Source: Butyrivibrio sp. AC2005 (lineage in GTDB: Bacteria > Bacillota > Clostridia > Lachnospirales > Lachnospiraceae). Taken from it: a DNA stretch of 35,018 nt. The notes beneath the pieces are model-generated. The model searched no databases, was not told the origin of the DNA, and saw only the letters and a list, made by a program, of their open reading frames with translations. This document shows, piece after piece, positions 6,731 through 15,292 of the stretch. The position numbers and the translations under genes are program-made. The stretch covers positions 1 through 35,018 of the forward strand of contig NZ_AUJI01000046.1 of NCBI RefSeq assembly GCF_000424145.1. The letters are read 5' to 3'. Positions within the stretch are counted from its first letter, which is position 1. Each line of letters opens with the position of its first letter.

Positions 6731-8548
6731 ATGAACATTTTAAATATAGAAAATGTATCTAAAACATATATGGGCAAGAGTGTTCTTGCCCATATTTCTG
6801 TGGGCATAGATGATGCAGATAAAATAGGAATAGTAGGCACTAACGGAACCGGAAAATCGACGTTTCTTTCCATTGTAGCGGGAGTGGTAACACCTGATAG
6901 CGGAAACGTAGTATATAATAACGGACTAAGGATTTCATATCTTCCGCAAAATCCTGAATTTGACATGAATAAAACCCTGTTGGAGAACATAACAGATAAG
7001 ATATATGCTGGTGGAGATCACTGGGACAAAATGGGTGAGATAAAGGCAACACTTTCAAAATTTGGGATTGATGATCCGGAATGCAATCCTTCGGTTCTGT
7101 CAGGCGGACAAAAGAAAAGAGCAGCGCTTGTTTCAGCGATAATGTCGCCGTCAGATCTTCTGATACTGGATGAACCTACAAACCATCTGGATTCTGAAAT
7201 GATTGAGTACCTTGAGGATTTTCTTAAGCACTTCAGAGGTGCACTTCTTATGGTAACCCATGACAGATATTTTCTTGATGAAGTCACGAATCAGATTCTG
7301 GAGATAGATAAGGGAAGCACATATCGTTATGAGTCCAATTATTCCGGATTTTTGGAGTTAAAGCAACAGCGCTTGGATTATGAACAGGCAGCTGAGAGAA
7401 AAGCTGCAACACTGTATAGAAAGGATCTTGCCTGGATGCTGAGAGGGGCGAGGGCGCGTTCTACCAAGCAGAAGGCTCATATTCAGAGATTTGAAGCTCT
7501 CAGGGACAGACAGCGCCCGGAGGAAGAGAGGCAGGTAGAATTAAGTTCGCTTCCTACAAGAATGGGGAATAAGACGATCATTCTTGAGAACATTTCCAAG
7601 AGCTATGAAGATAAAACACTTTTCAGTGATTTTTCATATACATTCGGAAAACTGGACAGAATAGGCATAATCGGTCCCAATGGCTGCGGAAAATCAACAC
7701 TTTTGAAATGTATAATTGGCGAAGTGACGCCTGATACAGGTTCCATAGAAATTGGTCAGACCATCAAAATCGGTTATTTTGGTCAGGAAAACGAAGCACT
7801 GGATGAAACAAAAAGAGTAATCGACTATATAAAAGACACGGCAGAATTCATCAGGACAGAGGACGGACTTGTGTCAGCTTCTGTCATGTGTGACAGGTTT
7901 TTGTTTGATCCTAAGATGCAATATGCACAGATTTCTAAGCTGTCAGGCGGTGAAAAGAGGAGACTGTATCTGTTAAAAGTTCTTATGGAGCAACCCAATG
8001 TCATAATCCTGGATGAGCCTACGAACGATCTGGATATTCAGACACTGAGAGTATTAGAGGATTATCTGGATGGGTTTGCAGGAATCATCATTACGGTAAG
8101 CCATGACAGATATTTCCTTGACAGGGTTGTGACCAGGATTTTCTCTTTTGAATTGGACGGATACCTGCACCAAAGCGAGGGTGGTTATTCTGATTATTTA
8201 ATCCATAAAAGGGAGGCAGATGCTGCCATCTCCCAGGATTCAGATAATAAGAATGCTAATGACGATAAGAAATCTGAGGATAAAGGCTTAAAAGGTAAAT
8301 ACCGGGCTCCAAGGGAAAAGACGAAGCTATCTTTTAATGAACAGAAGGAATATGACAATATTGAGTCAGAGATTGAGAAACTGGAAGAGAGAAGTGCCAA
8401 ATTGGAAGAAGAGATAGCTAAAGCTGCCACAGATTTTCCAAGACTCATGGAGCTTACAAAAGAAAAAGAAGAAACAGATGCAGAAATCGATAGAAAAATG
8501 AACAGATATGTTGAATTGCAGGAGCTTGTAGACAGCTTCAGTAAATGA
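6731..8548 (+). CDS. ABC-F family ATPase (Uup/YfmR-like)
   Basis: 605 residues with two ABC ATPase domains and no transmembrane segment, the ABC-F layout. Domain 1: Walker A GTNGTGKST (36-44), signature LSGGQKKR, Walker B LLILDEPTNHLD and switch His in MVTHDRYFLDE. The interdomain linker contains RKDLAWMLRGARARSTKQKA, typical of the Uup subgroup. Domain 2: GPNGCGKST, LSGGEKRR, VIILDEPTNDLD and VSHDRYFLD. The C-terminus (about 520-605) is a charged coiled coil, as in Uup. ABC-F proteins act on the ribosome, rescuing stalled translation or giving antibiotic protection; Uup-type members are usually housekeeping. The upstream AGGGAG is about 14 bases from the ATG, longer than normal. A perfect 12-bp hairpin occupies codons 13-22. 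Confidence 0.9.
   Translation: MNILNIENVSKTYMGKSVLAHISVGIDDADKIGIVGTNGTGKSTFLSIVAGVVTPDSGNVVYNNGLRISYLPQNPEFDMNKTLLENITDKIYAGGDHWDKMGEIKATLSKFGIDDPECNPSVLSGGQKKRAALVSAIMSPSDLLILDEPTNHLDSEMIEYLEDFLKHFRGALLMVTHDRYFLDEVTNQILEIDKGSTYRYESNYSGFLELKQQRLDYEQAAERKAATLYRKDLAWMLRGARARSTKQKAHIQRFEALRDRQRPEEERQVELSSLPTRMGNKTIILENISKSYEDKTLFSDFSYTFGKLDRIGIIGPNGCGKSTLLKCIIGEVTPDTGSIEIGQTIKIGYFGQENEALDETKRVIDYIKDTAEFIRTEDGLVSASVMCDRFLFDPKMQYAQISKLSGGEKRRLYLLKVLMEQPNVIILDEPTNDLDIQTLRVLEDYLDGFAGIIITVSHDRYFLDRVVTRIFSFELDGYLHQSEGGYSDYLIHKREADAAISQDSDNKNANDDKKSEDKGLKGKYRAPREKTKLSFNEQKEYDNIESEIEKLEERSAKLEEEIAKAATDFPRLMELTKEKEETDAEIDRKMNRYVELQELVDSFSK
6768..6795 (+). promoter_or_regulatory. Perfect 12-bp hairpin inside the start of the ABC-F gene
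   Basis: ATATGGGCAAGA (6768-6779) and TCTTGCCCATAT (6784-6795) are exact reverse complements separated by GTGT. The hairpin lies about 37 bases downstream of the start codon and has no T-run, so it is not a normal terminator. A ribosome entering the gene would have to melt it. Role unknown; a translational or operator role is inference. Confidence 0.55.
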
Positions 8549-8607
8549 AGCTTTGATGTTACAATAATGCTTAGAAATAAACATAAATGCATAATGGAGG
8601 CACTTTA

Positions 8608-9282
8608 ATGGCTGATACTACAATGGATGAATTTATAAAAAACATGTTTCAGGCACAAAAGGATGAGAAGCTTGAAAGATACAGACATCTTAATAAGTAT
8701 GTAAAGAAAGGACAGACTCTTTTCACAGGATCATCACTCATGGAGCAGTTTCCGATAAATGAGATTGCAATGACCCATGGTGTAAATAAGGTTATATACA
8801 ATAGGGGAATTGGTGGTTATACCATTCCGGAGATGCTTAAAGCTATGGATGAGCAGATATTTGACCTTGAGCCTGAGAAGATTTTTATAAATATAGGAAC
8901 CAATGATATAAGCCGTGAGGAAGAGACAATAGAAACCCTGACAGCTGATTATAGAGCGGTTCTTATGCAGATAAAGGAGAAACTGCCGGCTGCAAAAGTC
9001 TATCTTATGGCATATTATCCGGTTAATGTTAAGGTTGCGGCAAAGCAACCCTGGCCGGATGCTGATAAGGCAGCAAAACTCCGACTTGAGCGACTCGATA
9101 AGGCAAATGCTGCTGTAAGGGAACTTGCAGCCGAATTTGATTATTCATATATCGATGTTAATGAGGGTCTCACTGACGAGAACGGACAGACAAAAGAGGC
9201 GTTTTCAATAGACGGAATACATATGTGGTCTGATGCATATGAAGTAATTTTTGAGAATATGAAAAAATATATTCTGGAGTGA
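8608..9282 (+). CDS. Cytoplasmic SGNH/GDSL-family esterase
   Basis: 224 residues, no signal peptide. SGNH blocks are intact: block I LFTGSSLMEQ (Ser42), block II Gly in NRGIGGYT, block III NIGTND (Asn99) and block V DGIHM (Asp202, His205). This belongs to the GDSL-like lipase/acylhydrolase group related to platelet-activating-factor acetylhydrolase, probably removing acetyl or acyl groups from small intracellular substrates such as imported sugar oligomers; the substrate is not visible from sequence. I chose ATG 8608 because GGAGG (8596-8600) sits 7 bases before it; the in-frame ATG at 8587 lies upstream of that site. It follows the ABC-F gene by 59 bases with no terminator, so read-through is possible. 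Confidence 0.85.
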   Translation: MADTTMDEFIKNMFQAQKDEKLERYRHLNKYVKKGQTLFTGSSLMEQFPINEIAMTHGVNKVIYNRGIGGYTIPEMLKAMDEQIFDLEPEKIFINIGTNDISREEETIETLTADYRAVLMQIKEKLPAAKVYLMAYYPVNVKVAAKQPWPDADKAAKLRLERLDKANAAVRELAAEFDYSYIDVNEGLTDENGQTKEAFSIDGIHMWSDAYEVIFENMKKYILE

Positions 9283-9392
9283 AGGAAAACCCAAACAGCT
9301 GGGAATGGGCAGATGATATACTACAGAATTGAAAATGTGATATTATTGTGTATATATAATCCGATGAATGGCGCTATAGAGGTAAGATATAC

Positions 9393-10982
9393 GTGAAAAC
9401 ATTTAATACAACTGCTATTTGCATTCCCCAAAAGCATTATATGGTTGATCTTTCTGAAAGGGTTGGAGAGATAAAGAAGCTGGTTGATGATGGTAAATAT
9501 TTTACTGTCAATAGGGCGAGGCAGTATGGGAAAACAACTACACTTACTGCGTTAAGAAGTGCGCTATCCAAGGAGTATGATGTTGTTTTTATTGACTTTC
9601 AAAGTATAGGAGAGTCTGGATTTTCTACAGAAGAAAAATTTGTTCAAGAGTTTTGCAGACTTTTATGGAATCGGAAAGAACTTGATGCTGTAGATATGGA
9701 TTGCATCATAGATATATTGAAAAAATGGAAAGATAGTGATGAACCCAAAGCAAGGCTTGGAGAACTATTTGACACATTGATGCAGTGGTGTAAAAAATCA
9801 GAGAGATATATAGTTCTTATAATAGATGAGGTAGATACTGCAACAAGCAATCAGGTTTTTCTTGATTTTTTGGCACAGCTTAGGGATAAATATATAAGTC
9901 GAGATAGAGATGGTATAAGAACCTTCCAATCAGTTATCCTTGCCGGAGTTACTGATGTTAAACACCTTAAGAGCAAAATCCGTGACGAATCAGATTCAAA
10001 AGAAAACAGTCCATGGAACATAGCATCAGACTTTACCATTGATATGAGCCTTTCAGCAGATGGTATAAAAGGCATGCTGGATGAGTATGAGGCAGATCAT
10101 CACACAGGAATGAACACCGAAGAGATGGCGGAACTTATAAGAGATTATACTACAGGATATCCGTTTCTTGTCAGTCGTATCTGTGAACTGTTGGATACAG
10201 AGGTGGGGAAAAAAATAGAAAATGCGCACGATAGATGGACCAGAGATGGCATAGATGAGGCTGTAAAGTTGATACTTTCTGAGGACAACACTCTATTTCA
10301 GTCATTAACGGGAAAGCTTAACAACCTCCCTGAACTAAAGGCCTCCCTTAGAAGTATTCTCATGGAAGGAACCAAGCTTACATGGAACCCTGACCAGAGG
10401 GACATTGTTCTTATGCAGATGTATGGGTTTGTTAGAAATGACAATAATAGCGTAAGGATAGATAACAGGATATTTGAAACAAGGCTTTATAATCTTTTCC
10501 TTTCTGAAGAAGAAATGAAGAGTAGTGTGTTTTTCAGAGAGGGTGACCTTGCCAAAAATATCTTTGTAGAAAATGGCAAGCTAAATGTGCGCCTTATCTT
10601 AGAACATTTCATACAGACATATCAACAGATATACGGCCCACTTGGAGAAAAATTTAAGGAGAAAGATGGCAGAGAACAGTTCCTTCTTTACCTAAAACCT
10701 ATCATTAATGGTACCGGGAACTATTATATTGAGGCTCAAACGAGAGATCAGAAAAGAACAGATATCATAATCGATTACCTGGGACAACAATACATAATTG
10801 AATTGAAAATCTGGCATGGTGAGAGATACAACGAAAGCGGAGAAAAGCAGATAAGTGAGTATCTTGACTACTTTGGCCTGAATACCGGATATATGCTTAG
10901 CTTCAATTTTAATAAGAATAAAGAAATAGGTGTGCAGCAAGTCCATGTTGGTGACAAACTTCTTTATGAGGCAACGGTTTGA
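9393..10982 (+). CDS. AAA-ATPase-like protein with C-terminal PD-(D/E)XK nuclease-like domain
   Basis: 529 residues, GTG start with GAGGT about 9 bases upstream. The N-terminal half is an AAA-ATPase-like domain (PF09820-type): a degenerate Walker A FTVNRARQYGKTTTL (37-51), Walker B YIVLIIDEVDTA, and the FTIDMSLSADGIKGMLDEY and GYPFLVSRICELL segments typical of the family. The last 90 residues (YYIEAQTRDQKRTDIIIDY, then QQYIIELKIWHGE) carry the E...D...ExK arrangement of a PD-(D/E)XK fold, followed by a helix-rich end (SEYLDYFGLNTGYMLSFNF). These proteins are multi-copy in many gut anaerobes; roles in defence or selfish DNA biology have been suggested but are not established. A terminator follows, so it is a single-gene unit. 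Confidence 0.85.
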   Translation: MKTFNTTAICIPQKHYMVDLSERVGEIKKLVDDGKYFTVNRARQYGKTTTLTALRSALSKEYDVVFIDFQSIGESGFSTEEKFVQEFCRLLWNRKELDAVDMDCIIDILKKWKDSDEPKARLGELFDTLMQWCKKSERYIVLIIDEVDTATSNQVFLDFLAQLRDKYISRDRDGIRTFQSVILAGVTDVKHLKSKIRDESDSKENSPWNIASDFTIDMSLSADGIKGMLDEYEADHHTGMNTEEMAELIRDYTTGYPFLVSRICELLDTEVGKKIENAHDRWTRDGIDEAVKLILSEDNTLFQSLTGKLNNLPELKASLRSILMEGTKLTWNPDQRDIVLMQMYGFVRNDNNSVRIDNRIFETRLYNLFLSEEEMKSSVFFREGDLAKNIFVENGKLNVRLILEHFIQTYQQIYGPLGEKFKEKDGREQFLLYLKPIINGTGNYYIEAQTRDQKRTDIIIDYLGQQYIIELKIWHGERYNESGEKQISEYLDYFGLNTGYMLSFNFNKNKEIGVQQVHVGDKLLYEATV

Positions 10983-11043
10983 TATCAGGTTATATATGGG
11001 CAATTTAGGATAAGCAGATAAGTGTGATATTATATTGGTTAGA

Positions 11044-11085
11044 GGCAAAGATGTTTTCAGAGATGATGGTGTCTTTGCCTTTTTT
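11044..11085 (+). terminator. Rho-independent terminator after the AAA/nuclease gene
   Basis: GGCAAAGA (11044-11051) pairs perfectly with TCTTTGCC (11072-11079) across a 20-base loop, and a run of six T follows. Confidence 0.75.
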
Positions 11086-11091
11086 CTATGA

Positions 11092-11310
11092 AGTAATAGT
11101 TGTAGGAAAGGGGAAGATGGGGAAAATCGCGAGGAGATAGAGCTTAAGTACCTTTACGAGATTGCCAATGCACTTCCCGAATTTTTGGAAGAGAAGGGCT
11201 TTACCGCAGAAATCTATGGAATACCGGGAAAAGAGCCTTCAAATATGATCTCAGAAGCCCTAAGGCCATATGAACATCTTTCAAGGTTTCAAAATGACAT
11301 TATAGATTAA
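11092..11310 (+). pseudogene. Orphan reading frame without a start codon
   Basis: One frame stays open from 11092 to a TAA at 11308-11310 and reads like protein: EEIELKYLYEIANALPEFLE, then EKGFTAEIYGIPGKEPSN, then EALRPYEHLSRFQNDIID. Composition (mixed charged and hydrophobic, good codons) suggests a true coding remnant, but there is no ATG or GTG with a ribosome binding site upstream; the only nearby ATG (11117) is in another frame and stops after seven codons. I do not recognise the family. It sits between a terminator and NAD synthetase, whose start is 22 bases on. It could be a gene truncated at its 5' end, or be translated from a rare start. Confidence 0.3.
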
Positions 11311-11332
11311 GAGAATTAAAGGAATTATAAAG

Positions 11333-13345
11333 ATGATAGACGGATATGTAAAAGTTGCAGCCATTACGCCAAAGGTAAAGGTTGCAGATGTGGAATTTAA
11401 CTGTAATGAGATATGCAGATGCATAGATGATGCTGTAGATAAACAAGTAAAATTAATGGTATTTCCTGAACTGTGTATAACAGGATACACCTGCCAGGAT
11501 CTGTTCTTCCAGGATAGATTACTGGAGGCAGCAAAGGAAGCTCTTCTCAAAATAGTTAAACATACTCATGGCGTTGATGCACTTGTTTTTGTCGGATTAC
11601 CCATGGCAGTTGATGGGAAATTATACAATGTTGCAGTTTCTTTGTGCGGCGGTGAAATATTAGGAATTGTGCCAAAGACATATCTGCCTAATTATAACGA
11701 GTTCTACGAAGCAAGGCATTTCCATTCAGGGAAAGAACTTGATGCGGTTATTAAAATCGATGGGAAGGACGTACGAATAAGCAGAAACATTATGTTCATT
11801 TGCAATGAAATGCCGTCACTAAGGATTGCCGCAGAGCTTTGTGAGGACCTATGGGTGCCTGATCCACCAAGTACTTATCATTGTATGGCAGGGGCTACCG
11901 TGATAGCTAATCTTTCTGCTTCCAATGAGATAATAGGTAAGAGCGGATATCGCAGAAATCTGGTAAGTGCTCAGTCTGCAAGGCTGGTCTGTGCGTATCT
12001 GTATGCGTCTGCAGGACCCGGAGAATCCACTCAGGATGTTGTGTATTCCGGACATAATATAATAGCAGAAAACGGAAGGGTTTTGAGTGAATCGGAGCGT
12101 TTCTCTGAAAACATGACTATATCCGAGATTGACCTGGAATATCTTGAGGCTGAAAGAAGACGAATGACAACATATGAATCGGATTCTTTTTCAAAATATG
12201 TACGCGTAGGATTCTCACTTAATAAGGCTGAGACAGCGCTTACCAGGTATATCGATCCCAAACCATTTATACCTTCAGAAACCGTGGAACGTGATTCAAG
12301 ATGTAATGAAATCCTTACCATACAGGCTATGGGACTCAGAAAAAGATTGGAACACATATGTTGCAAGACAGCGGTTATTGGTATATCAGGAGGCCTGGAT
12401 TCAACATTGGCTCTTTTGGTTGTTGCAAAAGCTTTTGATTATCTGAAGCTTGATCGTGATGGAATCATAGCTGTGACAATGCCCGGATTTGGAACTACAG
12501 ACAGGACCTATGAAAATGCAGTAAAGCTTATAAAGGAAATCGGCGCATCATTCAGGGAAGTGAATATAAGTAAGGCTGTAAAGCAGCATTTTTCAGACAT
12601 TTGTCAGGATGAAAATGTTCATGACGTCACGTATGAAAATAGCCAGGCCCGGGAAAGAACTCAGATACTGATGGACATCGCGAATAAGGAAAATGGAATA
12701 GTAATAGGTACAGGGGATTTATCAGAGCTTGCACTGGGATGGGCTACATACAATGGCGATCACATGTCTATGTATGCAGTAAATTCTTCTGTACCAAAGA
12801 CTCTAGTCCGATATCTTGTACAGTATTATGCAGATACATCTGATAGTCCCAAACTGAAAGCTACGTTATATGATATTTTGGACACTCCTGTTTCGCCGGA
12901 ATTGTTGCCTCCTGATGGAGATGAGATAGCTCAGAAGACTGAAGACTTAGTCGGACCATATGAGCTGCATGACTTTTTCCTTTATCACATGCTCAGGCTC
13001 TCACAAAGCCCGGCAAAGATATATAGGCTGGCAAAGTATGCGTTCGCCGGTGAGTATTCGGATGATGTAATTCTTAATTGGGAAAAGACTTTTTACAGGC
13101 GATTTTTCTCACAGCAGTTTAAGCGCAGTTGCCTGCCAGATGGTCCGAAAGTAGGATCTGTTGCGGTTTCACCGAGAGGAGATCTGAGGATGCCATCTGA
13201 TGCGTGTGCGAATATCTGGCTGAAGGAATTAGAAAAAATTTTGAAAATAGCACTTGCCAAAATTGATGCAGTATGTATAATGATTTACAAACAAAGGCGT
13301 TTTGATTCACTTAGTGTTTCAAAGCGCTTTTTCCTTTTTCATTAA
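11333..13345 (+). CDS. nadE: Glutamine-dependent NAD+ synthetase
   Basis: 670 residues. The N-terminal nitrilase-like glutaminase domain has the triad Glu46 (MVFPELCITGY), Lys in VPKTYLPNYNEFYEARHF and Cys in RIAAELCEDLWVPDPPS. The C-terminal synthetase domain has the P-loop GISGGLDSTLALL (about 352), GTGDLSELALGWATYNGDHM and the closing PRGDLRMPSDACANIWL. The enzyme amidates deamido-NAD with glutamine-derived ammonia, the last step of NAD synthesis. Family members normally end shortly after the WLxELE helix; this one continues about 30 residues (IDAVCIMIYKQRRFDSLSVS...) through a terminator-like hairpin, which suggests the ancestral stop was lost. ATG 11333 is preceded by AAAGGA. No other NAD gene is adjacent. 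Confidence 0.9.
   Translation: MIDGYVKVAAITPKVKVADVEFNCNEICRCIDDAVDKQVKLMVFPELCITGYTCQDLFFQDRLLEAAKEALLKIVKHTHGVDALVFVGLPMAVDGKLYNVAVSLCGGEILGIVPKTYLPNYNEFYEARHFHSGKELDAVIKIDGKDVRISRNIMFICNEMPSLRIAAELCEDLWVPDPPSTYHCMAGATVIANLSASNEIIGKSGYRRNLVSAQSARLVCAYLYASAGPGESTQDVVYSGHNIIAENGRVLSESERFSENMTISEIDLEYLEAERRRMTTYESDSFSKYVRVGFSLNKAETALTRYIDPKPFIPSETVERDSRCNEILTIQAMGLRKRLEHICCKTAVIGISGGLDSTLALLVVAKAFDYLKLDRDGIIAVTMPGFGTTDRTYENAVKLIKEIGASFREVNISKAVKQHFSDICQDENVHDVTYENSQARERTQILMDIANKENGIVIGTGDLSELALGWATYNGDHMSMYAVNSSVPKTLVRYLVQYYADTSDSPKLKATLYDILDTPVSPELLPPDGDEIAQKTEDLVGPYELHDFFLYHMLRLSQSPAKIYRLAKYAFAGEYSDDVILNWEKTFYRRFFSQQFKRSCLPDGPKVGSVAVSPRGDLRMPSDACANIWLKELEKILKIALAKIDAVCIMIYKQRRFDSLSVSKRFFLFH
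13293..13340 (+). terminator. Terminator-like hairpin inside the last codons of nadE
   Basis: AAAGGCGTTTTGA (13293-13305) can pair with TCAAAGCGCTTT (13319-13330) with one bulged G and one G-T wobble, followed by a T/C-rich tail. It overlaps the final codons of nadE, whose stop lies 13-15 bases beyond the stem. Confidence 0.5.
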
Positions 13346-13371
13346 ATCCTATATAAGTGCAATGAGACAAT

Positions 13372-13404
13372 GGCGTTTCGGTTTGATACCGGAACGCCGT
13401 TTTT
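13372..13404 (+). terminator. Second terminator downstream of nadE
   Basis: GGCGTTTCGGT (13372-13382) pairs with ACCGGAACGCC (13388-13398) with one G-T wobble and a 5-base loop, followed by GTTTTT. It stands directly in front of the next operon, leaving only about 40 bases for a separate promoter. Confidence 0.85.
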
Positions 13405-13446
13405 CATTAAGGAAGGGAGTGTTGAGAGCTGATACATGGAAAAACG

Positions 13447-13986
13447 TTGGTACACTTTCCGCATATAGGTATGCGGATTATAAAATCAGCACTTGGGGTG
13501 CTTATCTGTTTTGCGATTTATTTCATAAGGGGTAAGCAGGGGACGCCGTTTTATTCGGCACTGGCTGTATTATGGTGTATACAAAATCAGACTAAAAACA
13601 CGGTGGGTAATGCACTGCAGCGAACTGTAGGAACCGGTATAGGTGCAGCCTATGGACTTGCCTATATTCTTCTAAAACAGAAAATTCCTACACTTGGTGA
13701 CAGCTTCCTTCATTACTGCATCATTTCGCTGGCGCTGATACCCATAATCTATACGACTGTTGTTATAAAGCAGAAGAAAGCATCATATTTTTCATGTGTT
13801 GTTTTTCTGAGTATAGTTGTAAACCACTTTATGGATGAAAACCCATTCATATTCGTGATAAACAGATCGCTGGATACTTTAATAGGAATCATTCTGGGAC
13901 TGGCCCTGAATTACAGGTATATGAAAAAGATGGAAGAGTTGGAAAACATCAAAGAGGAAGAGGAATCAGCCTATGAACAATGTTAA
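13447..13986 (+). CDS. ArAE/FUSC-type integral membrane protein
   Basis: 179 residues. The start HFPHIGMRIIKSALGVLIC is the hallmark opening of the aromatic-acid-exporter-like (ArAE_1/FUSC) family, with about four to five membrane helices (roughly 12-28, 35-50, 60-77, 92-110, 116-130, 140-160) and a charged C-terminal tail (MKKMEELENIKEEEESAYEQC). I use TTG 13447, preceded by GGA 6 bases upstream; the alternative ATG 13471 would cut into the first conserved segment. Full-length family members carry a longer cytoplasmic domain, so this is a short form. It overlaps the ATP-grasp gene by 14 bases, so the two are almost certainly one operon. Inference: it moves the product or substrate of the ligase downstream. 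Confidence 0.75.
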   Translation: MVHFPHIGMRIIKSALGVLICFAIYFIRGKQGTPFYSALAVLWCIQNQTKNTVGNALQRTVGTGIGAAYGLAYILLKQKIPTLGDSFLHYCIISLALIPIIYTTVVIKQKKASYFSCVVFLSIVVNHFMDENPFIFVINRSLDTLIGIILGLALNYRYMKKMEELENIKEEEESAYEQC

Positions 13987-15292
13987 TCTGCTAAAGCATA
14001 CAGATGATGTCAACGCTCTGTTGGCCAGGTATGGAGTGAAATTCGGAATCTATAAAAACAATGAGTTTAAGGAGCAGCTGTTTCCTTTTGATGCCATACC
14101 AAGGATTATTGAGCATGACGAATTTGAATACCTTGAAAAAGGGCTAAAACAGCGAGTTACAGCGCTGAATCTTTTTCTTAAGGACATATACAGTGAAAAG
14201 AAGATAGTCAGAGACGGTGTAGTGCCGGAGGATTTTATCTTTGCGTCCAGCGGTTATATGGTGGAGTGCGAGGGAGTAAGCCCCGTAAAGGGAATCTATT
14301 CTCATATATCCGGAATTGACCTTGTAAAGGGAAAGGACGGACAGTGGTATATATTGGAGGACAACCTGCGTGTTCCGTCAGGTGCCTCATATCCCATGAT
14401 AGCAAGAGAACTTTGCAGGCGGAGCTCACCGGGAACATTCAATGATGTAAGGCTGGAGGATAACAGAAATTATGCAAAGCTTCTGAGAAGAACCATGGAT
14501 AACGTCAATGTGGGAGGACACACGGTTATCCTTACACCGGGAAGATACAATGCAGCATATTTTGAGCATTCATACCTGGCAGAGCAGACAGGAGCACATC
14601 TTGCCAATGGTTCGGAACTCATAGTGGAAAATGACAAGCTGTACTTTATCACAGCAGATGGAAAGCATGAAAGAGTCGGGGCTGTTTACAGAAGAATCTC
14701 AGATGAATACCTTGATCCCATGACCTTCAACCCCGAATCGGTTATAGGTATTCCGCATATATATGATGTCTTCAGAAAAGGTAATGTTGCTCTGATAAAC
14801 GCACCCGGCAACGGAATAGCTGATGATAAGGGAATTTACTATTTTGTTCCGAAAATGATCAGTTATTACCTGGGAGAAGAGCCAATTCTTAATAATGCAC
14901 CGACATATCTGCCCTTCTATGAGGATGATATGAAATATGTGCTTGATAAGTTTGACAACCTGGTACTAAAAGATGTGGCTGAAGCAGGCGGTTATGGAGT
15001 AGTATTTGGCAACTCAATGTCAAAGGAGCAGAAGGAGAGTTTCATAAATCTTCTTAAGGCAGAGCCAAGAAGATTTATAGCACAGGAAGTCATCGACTTT
15101 CAGGATCTGGATATTCTTGAAGGTGATGATATGGTTCCAAGAAAAGCAGACCTCAGGGCATTTGTGCTGATGGCTGATGAACCACTTGTATGGAAGAGTG
15201 GGCTTACGCGTTTTTCAAGGAATCCCGATTCATTCATAGTTAATTCTTCGCAGGGAGGAGGTTTTAAGGATACATGGGTATTATCTCAGTAG
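13973..15292 (+). CDS. Circularly permuted ATP-grasp ligase (CP_ATPgrasp_2 type)
   Basis: 439 residues, cytoplasmic. It shows the circularly permuted ATP-grasp signatures: IPRIIEHDEFEYLEKGLKQR at about 43-62, YILEDNLRVPSGASYPM at about 126-142, GAVYRRISDEYLDP, GNVALINAPGNGIADDK, LKDVAEAGGYGVVFG (nucleotide-binding glycine loop) and a terminal block PRKADLRAFVLM with SGLTRFS and NSSQGGGFKDTWV. The family is predicted to form amide bonds by an acyl-phosphate mechanism. It is regularly encoded with alpha-E and transglutaminase-fold partners, the case here: it overlaps the alpha-E gene by 19 bases. Substrate unknown. ATG 13973 lies inside the last codons of the membrane protein gene, consistent with translational coupling. 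Confidence 0.88.
   Translation: MNNVNLLKHTDDVNALLARYGVKFGIYKNNEFKEQLFPFDAIPRIIEHDEFEYLEKGLKQRVTALNLFLKDIYSEKKIVRDGVVPEDFIFASSGYMVECEGVSPVKGIYSHISGIDLVKGKDGQWYILEDNLRVPSGASYPMIARELCRRSSPGTFNDVRLEDNRNYAKLLRRTMDNVNVGGHTVILTPGRYNAAYFEHSYLAEQTGAHLANGSELIVENDKLYFITADGKHERVGAVYRRISDEYLDPMTFNPESVIGIPHIYDVFRKGNVALINAPGNGIADDKGIYYFVPKMISYYLGEEPILNNAPTYLPFYEDDMKYVLDKFDNLVLKDVAEAGGYGVVFGNSMSKEQKESFINLLKAEPRRFIAQEVIDFQDLDILEGDDMVPRKADLRAFVLMADEPLVWKSGLTRFSRNPDSFIVNSSQGGGFKDTWVLSQ

Noticed and set aside
9329..9360. TTGAAA ... TATAAT promoter before the AAA/nuclease gene
   Set aside because: The spacing is 20 bases, outside the normal range, so I did not list it although some promoter must lie here.
13302..13535. 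77-codon plus-strand ORF over the nadE end and the next operon start
   Set aside because: It crosses a strong terminator and overlaps the conserved start of the membrane protein in another frame.
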